Below, piece by piece: positions 26,215-40,371 of a DNA stretch of 64,000 bases. The stretch covers positions 16,698,001-16,762,000 of the forward strand of contig CM072880.1 of assembly GCA_036937835.1 (NCBI GenBank). Direction: 5' to 3'. How positions within the stretch are numbered: the stretch's first letter is position 1; every line of letters begins with the position of its first letter. A program made the translations under genes and the position numbers. The notes beneath the pieces are model-generated. The model had not been told where the DNA came from and made no database searches. It saw only the letters and a list, made by a program, of their open reading frames with translations. The stretch comes from Pampus argenteus (taxonomy: Eukaryota; Chordata; Actinopteri; Scombriformes; Stromateidae).

Positions 26215-29200
26215 AGAGCTTTTCTATGGGTCCTGGAGAGCAGGTACAAACAACCTACGTGGCCGTTTCATTTACTCATGGTTTTGGTGTGTCATTTTTC
26301 TTGGGAGAGCAGTCTCTCTATGGGAAAACAACAACATGCAAATGTAAATTTTGTAATTTAGGGTTACAGAACAAATATCCATTTATAAATGGAAAGAGAG
26401 ATTGGCAGGGTTGCAGGGAAATACAGTCAGAATGAAGAAGGGACATTCTGAGCCTTAGTAATGTCTGTATTAATATTCCCAACAAACAGAATACATAAAC
26501 TCCATTATCCAGATATTGCTGATTGTTAATTATTCTGTATCAGCAGGTAAGCCAACAGTGCATTCTGTGACACCATTCTGATTCATTTCAAGTTGTGAAA
26601 TAACCCTTAAACTCCAAGAGGCACAATGTTCAGTGTAGTAAGCATGGCACTGACATGATTAAAAATAAAATGAAAAATGATTCTATGAATGATCATTTTC
26701 ATAATGCTCACTTTCCTAATGTTTGATTTGGACTAAAATTTAGAAATAAGCTGAAATCAAGACATAATTCAAATTTAAATGCAGAAGTATAGTTATGTAC
26801 ATAATATGAATTTCCCTTTGAATAAACAATTTAATAAAAAAAAAATAAGGCAACAATATACTTTTACATTAAGAAGCACACAAATGTATTTTCCAAAATA
26901 TTGAACAATAATTCTGCACAGTGGTTCAGGGTGGAAAAGGGATGAAAACACGTACGCTTTTATTGTCTTAACAGAACGTTAACCTCTAAATTGTCACATT
27001 TATACAAACACTGAACTCACCAATAGAAAACATTTTATATATTGTTGTTGGTCCTCCGAAGCCACAACAGGATTTACCTTTCCTCAAATCTCAGTCGTCT
27101 TTGAAACAAACACGCGAACACAGAGGGAAAATGTACTAGTTCCCTTAAATTTTGTCAAATCCAGTCAGTGGTGGTTGTGATGTTGCAGTTGACAGATGAA
27201 TGAACAAATCATAGAAAACAGTGTCTGCCCCTCCACCCACGCAAACACACACACACACACACACACCGACACCAGTGGTTGAAGAATTTAATCGCTCCAG
27301 TAAATCAGTTATTTCAACAACGGCGGCTCAGTCTGAAGAGCTACTGGAGCTTTAGATTGAGTTAGGTATGCTTGAACACACACACACACACACACAAACA
27401 CACACCCACACACACACATATACACACTGGTGCACCAACAAACACCTGTCCAGGTCATAACACCTGTTTTTGTGTGCTACTTACAGTCAGGCATGGTGCA
27501 GTGCTGCAGGCTTGACAGGATGGATGAACAACATGGACGCTGTGTTCATTGTTTCACGCCGTGTCGCCTGTCCTTCACATCACAAAGAGCCAGCCAGCAA
27601 ACTCCCTCACCCCTACACTGACAGCTACACACTCGCATCATACTGACACGCAGCACAGACTCATTCACCGCTTTATTGAAACAGCATTGCAGATTGCTTT
27701 GGATTTTAGCTTCTTAATGATGAATGGTGAAAGGGAGTGATGAATGCCAGCACACTGGCAGCACCGGTTCAGCCAGATCTGTCAAGCATCGATTTTAAAA
27801 TGTGAAAACTATATCTTTAGACTCAAGTCACAGGCTGCAAAAAGGATTCAGATCACAAACACCTGAAACTATTTCATATCACTAATCAATAAACAAGACT
27901 GTGTATATAGTCTACATTATATATTACATATTTTCCCTTCTACATTGTATTTGAGTGTCTTAATTCCGATAGCCCCATCAAAACTTCCACAATGGAATGG
28001 AACCATGGCATGGCACATAGGCTACTTTCTGGTGACAATCGTGCAATGAAGTGTATTTGCTAGTGATTTCGGACGCAGTCTGTGAGTTAACAGTCATACT
28101 GGCAGCAGGCTGTAGACCAAACAGTGCTACAAGTACTTTTGAAATATGAAAAACACCCACCCACCCTCCCACCCCAAGTCCTGGGCCACCTGCAGAAACC
28201 TTCTCCACCTCAGCACCTGTCCCCTCCACCTCTGACAAGCCCAGCAGATATTCTTTAAAACAGTTTTTTTTGTTTAATCTCAAAGACATACAGCTATGCA
28301 GTTTCTGTATGAGTGCATGAACACTGGCTGCGATGCAAGAGGCACCAGCTAAGATCTTGCCTAAGGCACCAAATTTGTTTGGGCCAGCTCTGCTGAAATT
28401 GTCCAATTAATGAGTTACCTGTCAGTATATGTGACTTCACATTTTATCCTCTTGATGGGTTTGTAATAAAGCTGCGTGTGATGCTGATCTATTATTTTCA
28501 CAGGCTAAGTAGTAGCCCATGATGACAAAAGTGATGAACTAATATGAAAAATTGTTGGCATTCCACTTTAATAAGGGAATAACTGCCATCATACCTCGGG
28601 TGACTGACACTGATTGGCTGATAGCTGATAGTTTATATCAGATATTAGATAATATCATATTAGTAGATGATATTACTGGTACCCAAGCATACACAAAGAT
28701 ATAACACACAAATGCACGCACACACACTCACATAGAAAGAGAGAAAGAGAGAGGGAGAGGGGAGAATCAATCTTTGCGGTTTCATCATTGTTGAGTTGTT
28801 TTGACAGTGTTTTGATATTGATGTGCGTGTGTGAGTGTGTGTGTGAGTGTGTGTATGCGTGTGTGTGTGTGTGTGTATGTGTATAAATGAATGAGTGTAT
28901 ATCCAGCACCTCCTCCTTCTTCAACAGCCACTGCACGTAAAGCCAGTAGTCCCTCTGTTGAATAATTCTGCGTGTGCACACAAACACACACACATATGCA
29001 TGCACACACACTGACACACAGACACACAACAGGGGCTGCAATGAGAGAACAGGAAAGCAGAGAGGAGCAGGAGGATTTGGTGTGTTCTCTTCTTTTAGCA
29101 GTCGCTCAGGGATAAAAAGCTACAGTTGGATTACAGCAGATAGCCATTCATAGACTGCCATTAGGCTCCTGAGAGAGAGGAGTCATTCACAGGGCAACCA

Positions 29201-30787
29201 GCCTGCTGCCATTTTCATTATGGAACATGTGGAAATAAGAAATACATTTCACAGAGAGAAAACAAAATATATTTAACAGGTAAAAAGTTATTCAACAATA
29301 AAAGGAGGAATGAATCTCCTGGTTCGTATTTTTTTGTTTTCCGTCTTTTTATCTTCCAGCTTCTCATGTTGGAAAATAAAAAACAAAATGAACATGCACT
29401 GAATCATCACTGGATCAATGAGTGAATCAGAATAGATGCCAGAAAATAAACTAAAGCAGATGGTCAAAGTGTTAGTGAGAGCATGTTTGTCTGCAGTCCA
29501 AGGAATCTGTCGTCACAGTACTGCCCCCCCCCCACCCCCGCCCCCCGCTTGACTGACAGCAGATCTCTGGCAAGTGCATTAAAAAGAAAACACAGCAAGG
29601 AGCGCTTATCAACAAAGATGACAACAAATGTATCGTTAATAAAGATAATGACTTCTACAATAAAAAAAAAAAAAAAAGTTCATAATTCTTAAATTATATT
29701 CTGAGGATGCAGCAATAGACGGACAGAAAACACACCACTGTTAGATCTCCACTGAATCACAGGATAATAATTAATAATAATAATTACAGCACAGAATATT
29801 AAGAATACATTTCAGGATCTAGAAAATAATAAATATGAGACTACCCCTCATCTGCATGTACTGTAGATAATAATATGTACTGTATAGGTTAAGATAGAGC
29901 TCAAAATACACTAATTAATTAACTCGCCGAATGCTTTTATTTCTTCACCATAATCAAAGAATGAAAAGCAGCATTCAAATATATAAATTCTTATATAATA
30001 TTGAATAATGTGTTGGTCGAGCCCCTAATTATGCTGCTAGAGGCCTAGATGGTGGACTTCCCATGAAGCACTGAGCTTCTCACGGTTTCATCCCATTAGA
30101 GGAATGCTTTTTCCTTGCCACTGTCGCCATGTGCTTGGTCATTGTATGAAAAGTGGCATGAGACAACTTTTGATGAAATTTGCCACTATATAACAAAAAA
30201 ATGACTTGACAAATCCAATGCAAGATATTCATACTGTACCTATTTGCAAAATGTTTATTAATGTTCATATTTAATGGTTATATTTTTGGAAACATAAAAC
30301 CCTTGGCAAATGTTAGGGAAATATGGTGGTCATTTATAAGTATGGAATGATTTTAACTCAAATCTAGTCCTGCTGCCAGAAACAGGCAGAACAGCATTGA
30401 TACAATTTGGATCAATGCGCCACAAACAATAAATGTTCCTCCTGTTCGAATAAAACATGTTAGATCTACAGTGTCCAGCTGTAGCAGGAAACTCACTGAG
30501 CCTTTAGTCAACATGGAACTTTAGCTTCATATATTTTGTTAACTATGTAACTTTGTTAACTACCTGTGAGTGATTTTCCAACAAGTTCAGTCCCTTAAAT
30601 AAACTATCCCTTTATTGTTGAATTAAAAATATAGTACAAATACAAAATGTATTACTTTCTCCCCCAGTGATTTTTTGTACCTCCGCGATATATGTCTTCA
30701 ATGGGAACGACACAGTATGACAGAAAGTTATGGAGATATATTTTTTTATTTGTTGAGATTAAAAATGTAGCAAGATTATCCATTAAC
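26215..30787. other. Non-coding stretch with CA/GT and GA patches
   Basis: Contains (CA)n at 27,242-27,267 and 27,379-27,418 (interrupted), a GA-rich patch at 28,735-28,765, interrupted (GT)n at 28,826-28,882, a C-rich run at 29,523-29,547 and an A-run near 29,661-29,677. The 142-codon minus-strand frame at 27,978-28,406 has no domain I recognise. Its region contains CTAAGGCACCAAATTTG, resembling a fish hAT-related repeat, but weakly. Confidence 0.45.
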
Positions 30788-30815
30788 CAAGTGTTTTATT
30801 TGCTTAAACCTAACT
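30788..30815. repeat. Diverged copy of the 25.8/26.2-kb repeat arm
   Basis: Matches the 26,187-26,214 arm at about 23 of 28 positions, including TTAAACCTAAC. The flanks were not aligned further. Confidence 0.5.
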
Positions 30816-31607
30816 GTATTTACCATTTTACAGTGTGCGCAACCTCATCCCATCTGGCCTGTACAGGGATGTCTCACTTCCTGGAAAACATATTTCCTGT
30901 AAAACATATTTCCTGCAAACATTATCCAGGCAACAATTCAAATGCATTGGCTGAGCAAATGAGTACAACATAAACATAACACGGGGTTACATTGTCTAAA
31001 ACTGGTGTTATCACCATCTGTCTGTTTAAACCTGCCTCTGAACAGTGTAAGGAATGATAACAAACATCTGATTGGATCATTAGCGAAACGCATCATGTTG
31101 TCATATCTCTTGACACTGGAGCGCAGTAAAAGTGAATTGTCCCAAGCATTAACACAGATCTGGAGCCTGCAGCCAATCAGGATGTAGTAGAGTAAGCGAG
31201 CAGAGAGTGAATGACTGCGAGCAGCTGCAGCAACGGGTCTCTTCTGTGCAACATCACCTGTCCTGACATTATACAAGGATTCAGCTAAGGGTGACATTAC
31301 TGTCTCTCTCAATGCATTTCACAGCAGCCACACACTATGTGTTCACACATGCTCATATAAAAATGCAGTAGTACTAGTGTCCATAACACTGCAGACACAC
31401 GTGTACAGACATACACATGGACACACATGGAGCAATATATATGTATGTAGCATGTGGTTGAAGCGGCTACAAGGCTGAAGTGAATAAATAAATGATGCAG
31501 GCTGGTTTAGTCGGTGCATGGCGTAAAGATGTTTTTGGGAAGATGAGCATGAAACATAACATATGGTGAACCAGAGATGCCTACACCGACCGCTACTACT
31601 AGCATAC

Positions 31608-31640
<33 letters not shown>

Positions 31641-32283
31641 AGTCTATTGTACACGTTCAGCTTTCTTTATCAACTCTCCTCATTGATCTGTGCTGTGTCT
31701 GTTTGTCCACTCTGTGAAAGTCTTTTATTTGAGCGGCAGTGCACTCATAATCAGCTCCTGGATCATTGACTACGTTCACATGCACACGAGGACACGACTG
31801 TGAGGAGCAAGCTTAACACAGCTTAAGGCATTATAACCATGTTAGCCTGTTCAGTGATATGACTTTTAAAAAGGAATAGTCCACGGACATCTACGGAACC
31901 ATAAAGTGTGTTAGTAAGGTGTCTCCACCATCACCCTTCAGCACAGCCTGAATTATATAGATTTTCCGGGTCTATTTATCAAATAATTGTTGAATGGTTT
32001 AGCCTATAAAATATTTTAGTGAGTGAAAATTCACATTTTGAAAAAAGCCCAAGGTGGGTTATTTTTATGACATGAGACAAAAAGCAGAGCATCCTGGGGG
32101 ATATTTTTTTTATTATTAACATCTCTATAGGTAGTCATTCAAATCACACTGACGGACTGCTGGTGCTTGAAGACAGTAATGTTGTAACATGGGTCAGATA
32201 CTTCAGTATGGCTGATTATTCACATTTGAAATGCTGTGTTGAGATCCGGTGACTGTGAAGACCACAGCTGATGAGTCCCATCA

Positions 32284-32309
32284 TCAGGAGAGCCCACTAG
32301 CTCTCCTGA
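32284..32309. repeat. Perfect 9-bp inverted repeat
   Basis: Arms TCAGGAGAG and CTCTCCTGA with an 8-nt loop. Small and possibly chance. Confidence 0.6.
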
Positions 32310-33891
32310 CTTCTATGGAAGGAACTGCCAGGTCAGGTCTTTCATCTGATTTTTCAGCTCATTGTTTCCGACTATTTCTGTAAATTTCTGAAACCAACAA
32401 TGTAACATTCACACTCAATTTACCCTTTGATTGGTCAAATGTGCTGAGATGAGAAATGATCCAAGGTCAGTTGGATTCTCTTTTTTTTTCATTCTTTTCT
32501 ATTACATGCTTTTCTTTTTGTCATTTTTCATATGAACCATGAAACAACCAAATTTATCAGCACTGCGATAAGGAGCAATGACGGGTTACGTAAAGGCTGT
32601 GCTGTATACCTGCATACATTTGATTGTATGTTAGTCAGCTAAATTAATGAAACAGATGATGCAGCCACTAGTTCGGGGCTTTGTCTGGTTGTGTTTGTAT
32701 AGTGTTGAACTGTGTTTGTATCTTTTATCTTTTTTGGGTCCAATGATGTACAGCCAGCATTTGTCATGCACATGACATTTCTAAAGTCCTTTTAGAGTTT
32801 ACCTAGACTTTTTTTTTTTCACCCAATCACAGGATCGTCCAGAAATAATGTTAGAGCAGAGTGGAGTGAGTTAACATCTTACTTAACTTTAAGTTAACAT
32901 AACACACTGTGGGGGAAAATAAGACACATCCCTTTAAGATCTGAAAAAGAAGGAGAGTTGAACAAAGTAATTCTTATTCAAAGTCTGAGAGAAACTTTGA
33001 TAGAGGTGCCAACGTTGAGGTGGGAGGCGTACTGTAAAGGTCTTCAAGAATCATCAGGAGCCAGTTACCTTAGAAACAGCAGAGGCAGGAAAGTAATTTA
33101 TTTTCTTGACTTCTTGACTACAACTTTCTTTGATGACATCCTCATTCAGAGAAGCTGAAAATAACACGCATCTAATGAAAAAACAATGTAATATTTTTAG
33201 AGTTCGAGTAACTTCTTTCTGGCGCACAAGTCGAGTTGAAAGTTAGGAAAGAAACTTCAAAGCAAAAGTTGCCACAAGCAAAGGAGGAGTTTATTTTTCA
33301 GTCGCGCTACGTTGTCACATTTATCACACGGTTCATGTTAGTTAAAGAGTTCAGTACACTTCAAGATTTAGTCCCAAAAAAGTAAGACTGATTAATATCA
33401 TGCAGGAAGGTTGCAGTTTTTTTCTTTTCTTACTTTCTTAATTGTGTGTCTGAACTTCACACAGATTATTCTGAGTTACAAAAGGGACCGAGGAGTCAAA
33501 TGTGTTTTTTTATCCACAAAGATGTGTAACTAAAGTTCTGTGCCCATAAATGAGTTTGACTAAACATAATTCAACACTGATTACAATATACATACATGTA
33601 GACCACAATTAATGGGGAACCTGCTCTTCTCAATAAGCCACAGTTAAGGAGTTGTACTTCGGTAAACTTTCCACCGTGGTGCAGTATGTTTTGCGTCAAC
33701 TCACTTCCAAGCCCAGACGTCTTGTCTGTTTCCAGGGGAACACTCTCCCACCAGGTGCCACAAGAAACGTGATCCACTTCAGAGCTGTATATTTTATCAC
33801 TCTTTGTGATCAATGTGCGTGTGTGTCAAGGCAATTAGAAAAGCATGTGTTCATGTAAAAATAGATTTAAAAAACTCACCTGCTGAAGTGG

Positions 33892-33914
33892 AAAAAAAAA
33901 AAAAAAAAAAAAAA
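33892..33914. repeat. Poly(A) run
   Basis: About 23 consecutive A. No retroposon body was recognised upstream and no target duplication was seen. Confidence 0.85.
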
Positions 33915-36900
33915 CTGAGTTAATTGCCAAAGAAAGTTTTCACGTGTGCTTAATTTGAAGCTGTGGCCTTGATCTAAGTACTGTTGCATAGATGTTTCTA
34001 ATCTCAGCACTGTCTTACACAAATAGCAACACAAAATATCACCAATCATTAAACTATTGTTTTTAAATTCTAATTATTAAAAAAAAAATGTTACAGGTAG
34101 TTTGCATATTATGTCGTATTATTAATTAGGCAACAGAGCACATGAGGACATTCGTGGCTGCTGCATCTGTGTCTGTCTCCTTCAAAATGACCGACAGAGC
34201 GAGTTTGATACTTTAATTTAGGACCCATGGCAAACATGAACTCAATTAATAGTTCCATCTATTAAAACTGCATAGACGGAATTGGGTGCTGGGACCCCAA
34301 TACATGTTATTCTATTGCCTCTATGCTTTCTAGCAGTAGTTCCTTTTCATGTCTGAACTTGTAAATTATCTTACAGTTATTCTCAAAATGTAACTTTGGC
34401 AAAAAAAAATCATATTTGTCCATTATTGCATTGCACCCAATACAATTAATGCAATCAATTCTTTACCTGTAGAGATTGTCATAAAATCATATTCCCATTT
34501 AATATAAATATGGGGTAGGTAAGCATAGATTTCTCTACACCCCCTCTAAAACCTGCATGGATAATGCAGACCAATGCAGGCTAATCTTACCATTGGTTTA
34601 GTATTAATTTTGGATAAAAACATGTTGTTTATATCATCCATGCACTTCCAGCTACTGTTTCATGGATCCCAGTATAAATGTTTCTTCAGTGTATTGATCA
34701 CAAGTTCTACTTCTTTCTCCCATTTTTGCTTTGACATTTGCTCCTGTCGGTTTTTTTTTTATTTTACAGCTGTTTTCCAGAATTCTCTGTAATTTGGATA
34801 CTTGAGGATTCCCATTTACAGAGTCGTACATAACTTTGTCTTTGCAGATGTTTAAAAACGTGGGAATATGACAAGTCATAGGTTCATCTAATGTTTTCAA
34901 ATGTTTTAGTACCTGTCCGAACTACTCTCTGCAATAGAATTTCTTCTTCTATAAAGTTAATAGACTGTATTCCAAACTTCAATGTATTTCTTATCCATAA
35001 ACTGGCATAGAGAGCATAATAACTTAATATCTTAAAAATGAAGTTTATCCCCCTGATAAAGTCCTTGAACTAGTCATTGCTGAGCAATGTCTTTAAGTGG
35101 TTCTAAGAAATATCAGTGATCATTTTCTGTCCCACTAAGTACACATGAGTAAAAATGCATGTCTGAGGTTCACACACCTTGAAATGATGCAGACGCAGGT
35201 GAATATTCACTTTAAATGCATTTGTAGTTTTGTGCTGCTTTTGATGACATTTCTCATACCTGTATGATTTTTTTTATTATTATCAATATTGCATTATATT
35301 TGTAAGTCATCTGCACGCCACCGACAATAAGATGTTTTGAGTTTGCATTTTCTCCCTGATTTATATGCAGTCTTTTATATTTGGAAGTCTGAAATTCCAC
35401 ATTCTTTGCACATGACATAGAAATACATTTCTGAGTCAAACTTTAATAAACATTTGACAAGGATAAGATGAAAACCTCTCAACTGTCAAAAGGCTTCAAC
35501 GCTGTAACAGCTGATTGAATGAATAAGATTTTACTTTAACATCAAATCTGTATCTGAGTGGTTTGTAGTAACATTTTGGATAACCTAATACCCTTATTCC
35601 ATAAAAAACAGTATTTTCACAGTTAAGACATTTATTATTATTTAAAAAATAGAACTGGCGACCGTTCAAAACAAATAATTTTCTTTAACTTCGTGTGTAT
35701 ATCTTTGTGTGTATGTGTATCCCAAGTTTCTAAGTAAATGTGTGTCTAATGAAATGCAATGTGCCATGGTGTGTATTTGGTGCCATGTGTAAGCGTGTGT
35801 GTGTGTTTCTCAGCCATGCACTCATACCATGTACTAAACGTGTGTCTGAATGATTTGTGTGTTGTTTTTTCCTGATGTAGTTGTGAGTGCGTGCTCACCA
35901 GATGTCTGCTGCATGTTTCACAGTTTGTGCCTTAGTGGGTTATGAAGTGCTGTATGTGTTTGTCTGCACACTTTATATGTGTTTGTGTGTTGCAGCGATA
36001 CGCGGGAGATGGGTTGTAATAAGAGTTTTGAGGGCCTCCTTCAGGCAGACACATCAAAATGCAAATAGGGGAGGCAGCCATTTTCACACCACAACTCAAC
36101 GCTCTGATATATTCTGACCGACTGTGATGGTGGGAGAAGCTCTGCTTGTGTCTGTGTGGCTCTGCTATACAGTTTAACCAGATACATCATGCCTTTGGCA
36201 ACATTTTCATTTTGTTAAGTTGTGTTACATTTTGTTATGTTGTGTTACAAGTATTCCTTTTTGTTGCATCGCTTTCACACAAGAACACTGAACCAGGCCT
36301 TTATTTTTTTTAAATAGTTTTTGATGCTGCTCTGGATATTTTGTTATTTTGCAGCTTTCGTTTCCAGACCTGACGTCTATGTAACACGTCCATGACATTT
36401 CAATATTGACAGATTGACACATTCAACTGCAAAGTTGAAAATAATTGTAATGTAATGTCCATATGATGTGGAGATACTGTGGAGGAGGTATTTCCGTTTT
36501 ATTTCAGATTATTTCTAAGTTAAAGAGAGGATCCATGGAGATTGCATGTTTTTGTAGAGAACACTCTACACTGTAGAGAATCAGCAGGTTTGGTCTTGAT
36601 GGTGGCACTACTAGAAAGGATATTAGCAATCATGTTCTTGGGACCAGGACTATGCACATCATATTTTATATACTGTGAGTGTTTTACAAAGAGAAATCTG
36701 AACTCTACAACCAACTGTGACTGGACACCTCAGGTTCTGCCACTGGCTGAAAATATAGAAAATAACAACAAACATGTCAGCTTAAATATCTATATTTTGC
36801 AAACTCTATGCAGAGAGTATCTCCAGCTGGACTGATAGGTCAAGTTGATAGGTGACTAAAATAAAAAAATAAAAAAACAATAATAAGAAAGACGCAACTG

Positions 36901-37218
36901 CAGCGCAAAGAGAGAGAGATAAAAAACAAACACAGTGAGGCAGAACGTAAAATGTGTAATGTAATGTAAAGCCCATTCTCCCTGCAGAAATGTCAGACAT
37001 TATACACAGCCCTGCTTCAAAACACACAGATTGACATTTTCTGTGTTTGGCCTTGGTAGAAAACTTAATATACAGTATGTGTGGGGGACTTGCTTTGGGT
37101 TGGTTCAGTTAAAGTTCACGTTTGGTTAAGGTTCAGGTTAGGCATGGTAAGGGTAATCCTCCAGGAAATGAATATAAGTCTATGTCATGTCCCCCAAAGT
37201 GTTCTAAGTAAACAGGTA

Positions 37219-37220
<2 letters not shown>

Positions 37221-37252
<32 letters not shown>
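37221..37252. repeat. (TG)16 microsatellite
   Basis: Uninterrupted, and it directly abuts the 5' end of family A copy 2. Confidence 0.95.
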
Positions 37253-37253
<1 letters not shown>

Positions 37254-37254
<1 letters not shown>

Positions 37255-37587
37255 TCACCATCATCATTGTTACCATATCCCCATTACAGATTATAGTTAG
37301 TTAATGATTTGCTGCTGTGCATCTATATCTCTATCACAGGTTCCGCTGTTACTGTAATAATTATCATTCATTGTAATTCATTATAATTCATTGTGAGTGT
37401 ACAATATGTGTGTGTTGATTTGTTGTGTACATGTGACATCATTGCACGTCTGTCCGTCCTGGGAGAGGGATCCCTCCTCTGTGGCTCTTCCTGAGGTTTC
37501 TTCCACCTTTTTCCCTGTTAAAAGGTTTTTTGGTGGGCAAGTTTTTCCTCACTCGAATCGAGGGTCTAAGGACAGAGGGTGTCACTC
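37254..37587 (+). repeat. Family A dispersed repeat, copy 2 (both ends shortened)
   Basis: Matches copy 1 from CATCATCATTGTTACC to GAGGGTGTCACTC, then departs before the part that in other copies carries TGTAAAGCCCTCTGAGACAA and the TTGATT tail. The flanking TGATTTCATTTGATTTGG may be a residual tail, in which case the loss is internal. The forward open frame over it is a shadow. Confidence 0.85.
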
Positions 37588-37870
37588 TGATTTCATTTGA
37601 TTTGGAGGAATTTCTACACGAAGTTCAGAGTGTGTATGTTTCGTGCTAAAGCTAATCGCGAGTGCTGCGGCTGAGCTAACTTAAAGTATATATTTTATTC
37701 AGTTCACTACACGTGTACTAATGTCTCCAGTTATAGCTTAACTACCCCAGTTGAAGTGATTAAGAAGGAAAGGCTGTCTTTCGACTTGAAAACGGAGCAG
37801 ATACCCAGACACCGGCCTTGAACTTCATCTGTGCGTGCTGTTGGTGGCAGACTTGCATATTAGTCGAGGC

Positions 37871-38878
37871 CAGGAGTCGGCCACTCAAAATGTTCAAAGA
37901 GCCATATTGGCTCAAAAAAAAATAAAAAACTATACCTGTCTGGAGCTGCAAAAAATATAAAGCCTTATATAAGCCTAATATGAAAGCAACATAGGCTGTC
38001 AGTATATTAGCTATATAAGGCTATTATTAAAATGACTAAGTAGGCTACAAATACATAATGAACATTCATGATTAAATGTTTATTTTCCCTGCAGCGCATC
38101 CTGGAGAGAATAACGCACCACGTGACTACGCTGCTGTACGCTGCTTTAAACCTCAGTAACAATACAACTCTTCTCTTTCCCCCCTATCTGGGCTACAGAG
38201 TGTAATAACACACAGCCTGAAATCATAAAAATAAAACAGCAGCATTTACATTTGAAAATGTAAGTAAGTAGGCTATATATAATGAAAATAAGCCAGTTTA
38301 ATTTCAATTTCTGTGCATTATCCTATTTTCTTTAGTTATCCGCAAATGGCAAGTAGCCTGAGTCAGTGCATAAATAGGCTACAATTGCAAATGAGTAATA
38401 AAACAGTTAAATTAAATTAAAAGGCAGCTTGCTTAAAAAAATACGACACAGTAGAACAGTCGAAATTAATAAAATGAAAAAAAGACAGTTAAAGTTTCTG
38501 TGCATTATCCTCTTCTCTTTAGTTTTCAGCAAATGCCAAGTAGCCTAAGTCAGCGCAAGGGTCAAACACAGCAGCATCCTCTTGTCTTTTCCCCTTTTAT
38601 CTCAGCAACAGACACGCACAATACATCCTCAGACCTGAGTGATAAAACACAATAATTGTGTCATTCCAAATACCCGCCTGTCACCATGCTGCACTGTGTG
38701 TCACAGGCTATGACGCAATTCTAAAATTCGGTATTTATTACATACATTTTCACAGCGTAAGAATGTTTGTGTCAGGTTTTTCCCCTAAAGAAACCTAAAT
38801 ATATTAAAACAACAAAAAAATTTTCCTTTTTCACACATTTTTGAAAAGTTCCAGGGAGCCACGGGTTGCCGACCTCTG
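37871..38878. mobile_element. Non-autonomous hAT element (Charlie-like ends)
   Basis: The left end CAGGAGTCGGCCAC and the complement of the right end, CAGAGGTCGGCAACCCG, match the hAT end type CAGGGGTCGGCAACC followed by a GGCTCC-like motif. The flanking octamers GTCGAGGC and GTCTAAAC agree at 5 of 8 positions, as expected of a decayed 8-bp target duplication. The 1,008-bp interior has no transposase frame. It is AT-rich and contains an internal 63-bp direct repeat. It looks like an old non-autonomous copy. Orientation was not determined. Confidence 0.75.
38308..38557. repeat. 63-bp direct repeat inside the hAT element
   Basis: 38,308-38,370 and 38,495-38,557 are the same length and clearly homologous: both start TTTCTGTGCATTATCCT and contain CAAGTAGCCT and AGTCAG. 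Their starts are 187 bp apart, so part of the element was duplicated. Confidence 0.85.
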
Positions 38879-39093
38879 GTCTAAACTGAGTTAGTATCCA
38901 GATTTGGTTGAGTTGAGTTTTGCTTACATAAAATACTGCTGCAAAAGCTTATCTACTCCCTGCTAGGACCATCCCCTCATCTCTCTGCCCTGCTGCTGGG
39001 ATAGAGGACTGTGAGGAGAAGAAGAAAGTTAAGAGCATCAAGAAGTGAGGCAGCAGAAAGAGCTAATTAAGCTACCGTCATGCAAGGAGAGAC

Positions 39094-39144
39094 AAAAAAA
39101 CAAACAAACAAACAAACAAAAAGAGAAACCCTGGGGGGGGGGGG
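39094..39144. repeat. (CAAA)n run followed by a G12 run
   Basis: An A-rich CAAA array (39,094-39,121) is followed closely by 12 consecutive G (39,133-39,144). Confidence 0.85.
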
Positions 39145-39937
39145 ACTAGTCATCCCCAGTCTACTGGCCCCATACCGACACCGCTGTCACAGGAAACTCA
39201 TAAATAGCATTAAGAATGCATCAGAGCTGCGATAGCCCTGCTCCTAGTGTGAACTGGGGATGAGAGTTATGTTGAGGAAAAGAATGGAGCACGTCTATGA
39301 ATTATTGACACTGCTGTATCAAACGAAGGAGGAGGATCATATTTTTGTTGTTTGGTCAAAGCAAAAGGTAGCTGGGTTGGAGACTGCCAGGCAAAACTGC
39401 GTGCTTTTGCTTTACTATATAGATATGTAGAAAACTTCAAGAGAAAATGAAGGTTTTGTCAGTATTTCTGGCAAAACTACTCTATGAGTTGTCCAGTATG
39501 ATGTTTTTTTATTTTTTTTATTTTCATGACAAATTCATGACAAATTTTCCATCTGAACTGCAAATGTTTTTTTTAACTAATCATACAATATATGAGATAG
39601 CAAGAATCCTTCACGAGTGAATGTGACTGGATGGAAGTCTTTCAAAAAAGGTCCCAGAAAAAACAGCTATTATCTCAAATCCACCTTAGTTATTATTCCC
39701 AGATGAGTCTCGAGGTCACTGTGTTCTTGTCAATCGACTGCACAGTTGATGACTTTTATACCAGACTCATAAAGTACCCTTTCTTCACCGCTGCACATCA
39801 ATACCCCATGGCAACCGGATCAGCTTTGTTTCAGTTGCTGCCACGTCAGTCAACAAGACTGAAGTGAAATTCAGGAAACAAGTGAGTGAGACTGTTTTCA
39901 GCTCGGGGCTGGGAGGTTCTCTCTCATTCCGACTACT

Positions 39938-40371
39938 AAATCAAATCAAATCAAATTTTATTTATATAGCCCAAAATCACAAAATACATTTGTCTCAGAG
40001 GGCTTTACAATCTGTACAGGGAGTGACACCCTCTGTCCTTAGACCCTCGATTTGAGTGAGGAAAAACTTGTCCACCAAAAAACCTTTTAACAGGGAAAAA
40101 GGTGGAAGAAACCTCAGGAAGAGCCACAGAGGAGGGATCCCTCTCCCAGGACGGACAGACGTGCAATGATGTCACATGTACAGAACAAATCAACACACAC
40201 ATATTGTATACACACAATGAATTATAATGAATTACAATGAATGATGAATTATTACAGTAACAGTGAAACTTGTGCTAGAGAAACAGATGCACAGTAGCAA
40301 ATCATTAACTAACTATAAACTGTAATTTGGATATGGTAACAATGATGACGGCGACAACACATGCAGTAGAC
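39938..40371 (-). repeat. Family A dispersed repeat, copy 3
   Basis: Reverse orientation. It starts with the complement of the TTTGATTTGATT tail and the TATATAAATAAAAT motif, keeps the whole conserved 3' segment and extends to the ACACATGCAGTAGAC region shared with copies 1 and 4. It lies 240 bp from the LINE/DIRS relic and is unrelated to it in sequence. Confidence 0.88.

Larger units (their letters stand above)
30816..37220. other. Long non-coding stretch
   Basis: Contains (CA)n at 31,607-31,635, a poly(A) run at 33,892-33,914, a hairpin at 32,284-32,309 and a GGTTAAGGTT-like patch at 37,090-37,150 next to the (TG)n at 37,221. A minus-strand frame at 34,652-34,900 faintly resembles the C-terminal region of an L1/Tx1-type LINE, but not enough to call. 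No host exon was recognised. Confidence 0.45.

Noticed and set aside
27978..28406. 142-codon minus-strand frame
   Set aside because: No domain, and its Gly/Val-rich middle is the complement of a C-rich tract. The surrounding sequence hints at a hAT-related repeat but no ends were found.
34652..34900. Minus-strand frame resembling the tail of an L1/Tx1-type LINE (KPTGANVKAK)
   Set aside because: Only a short, vague resemblance; the flanking codons do not continue any LINE domain in either direction.
38308..38557. CRISPR-like spaced repeats
   Set aside because: Only two diverged units inside a hAT element in a eukaryotic genome.
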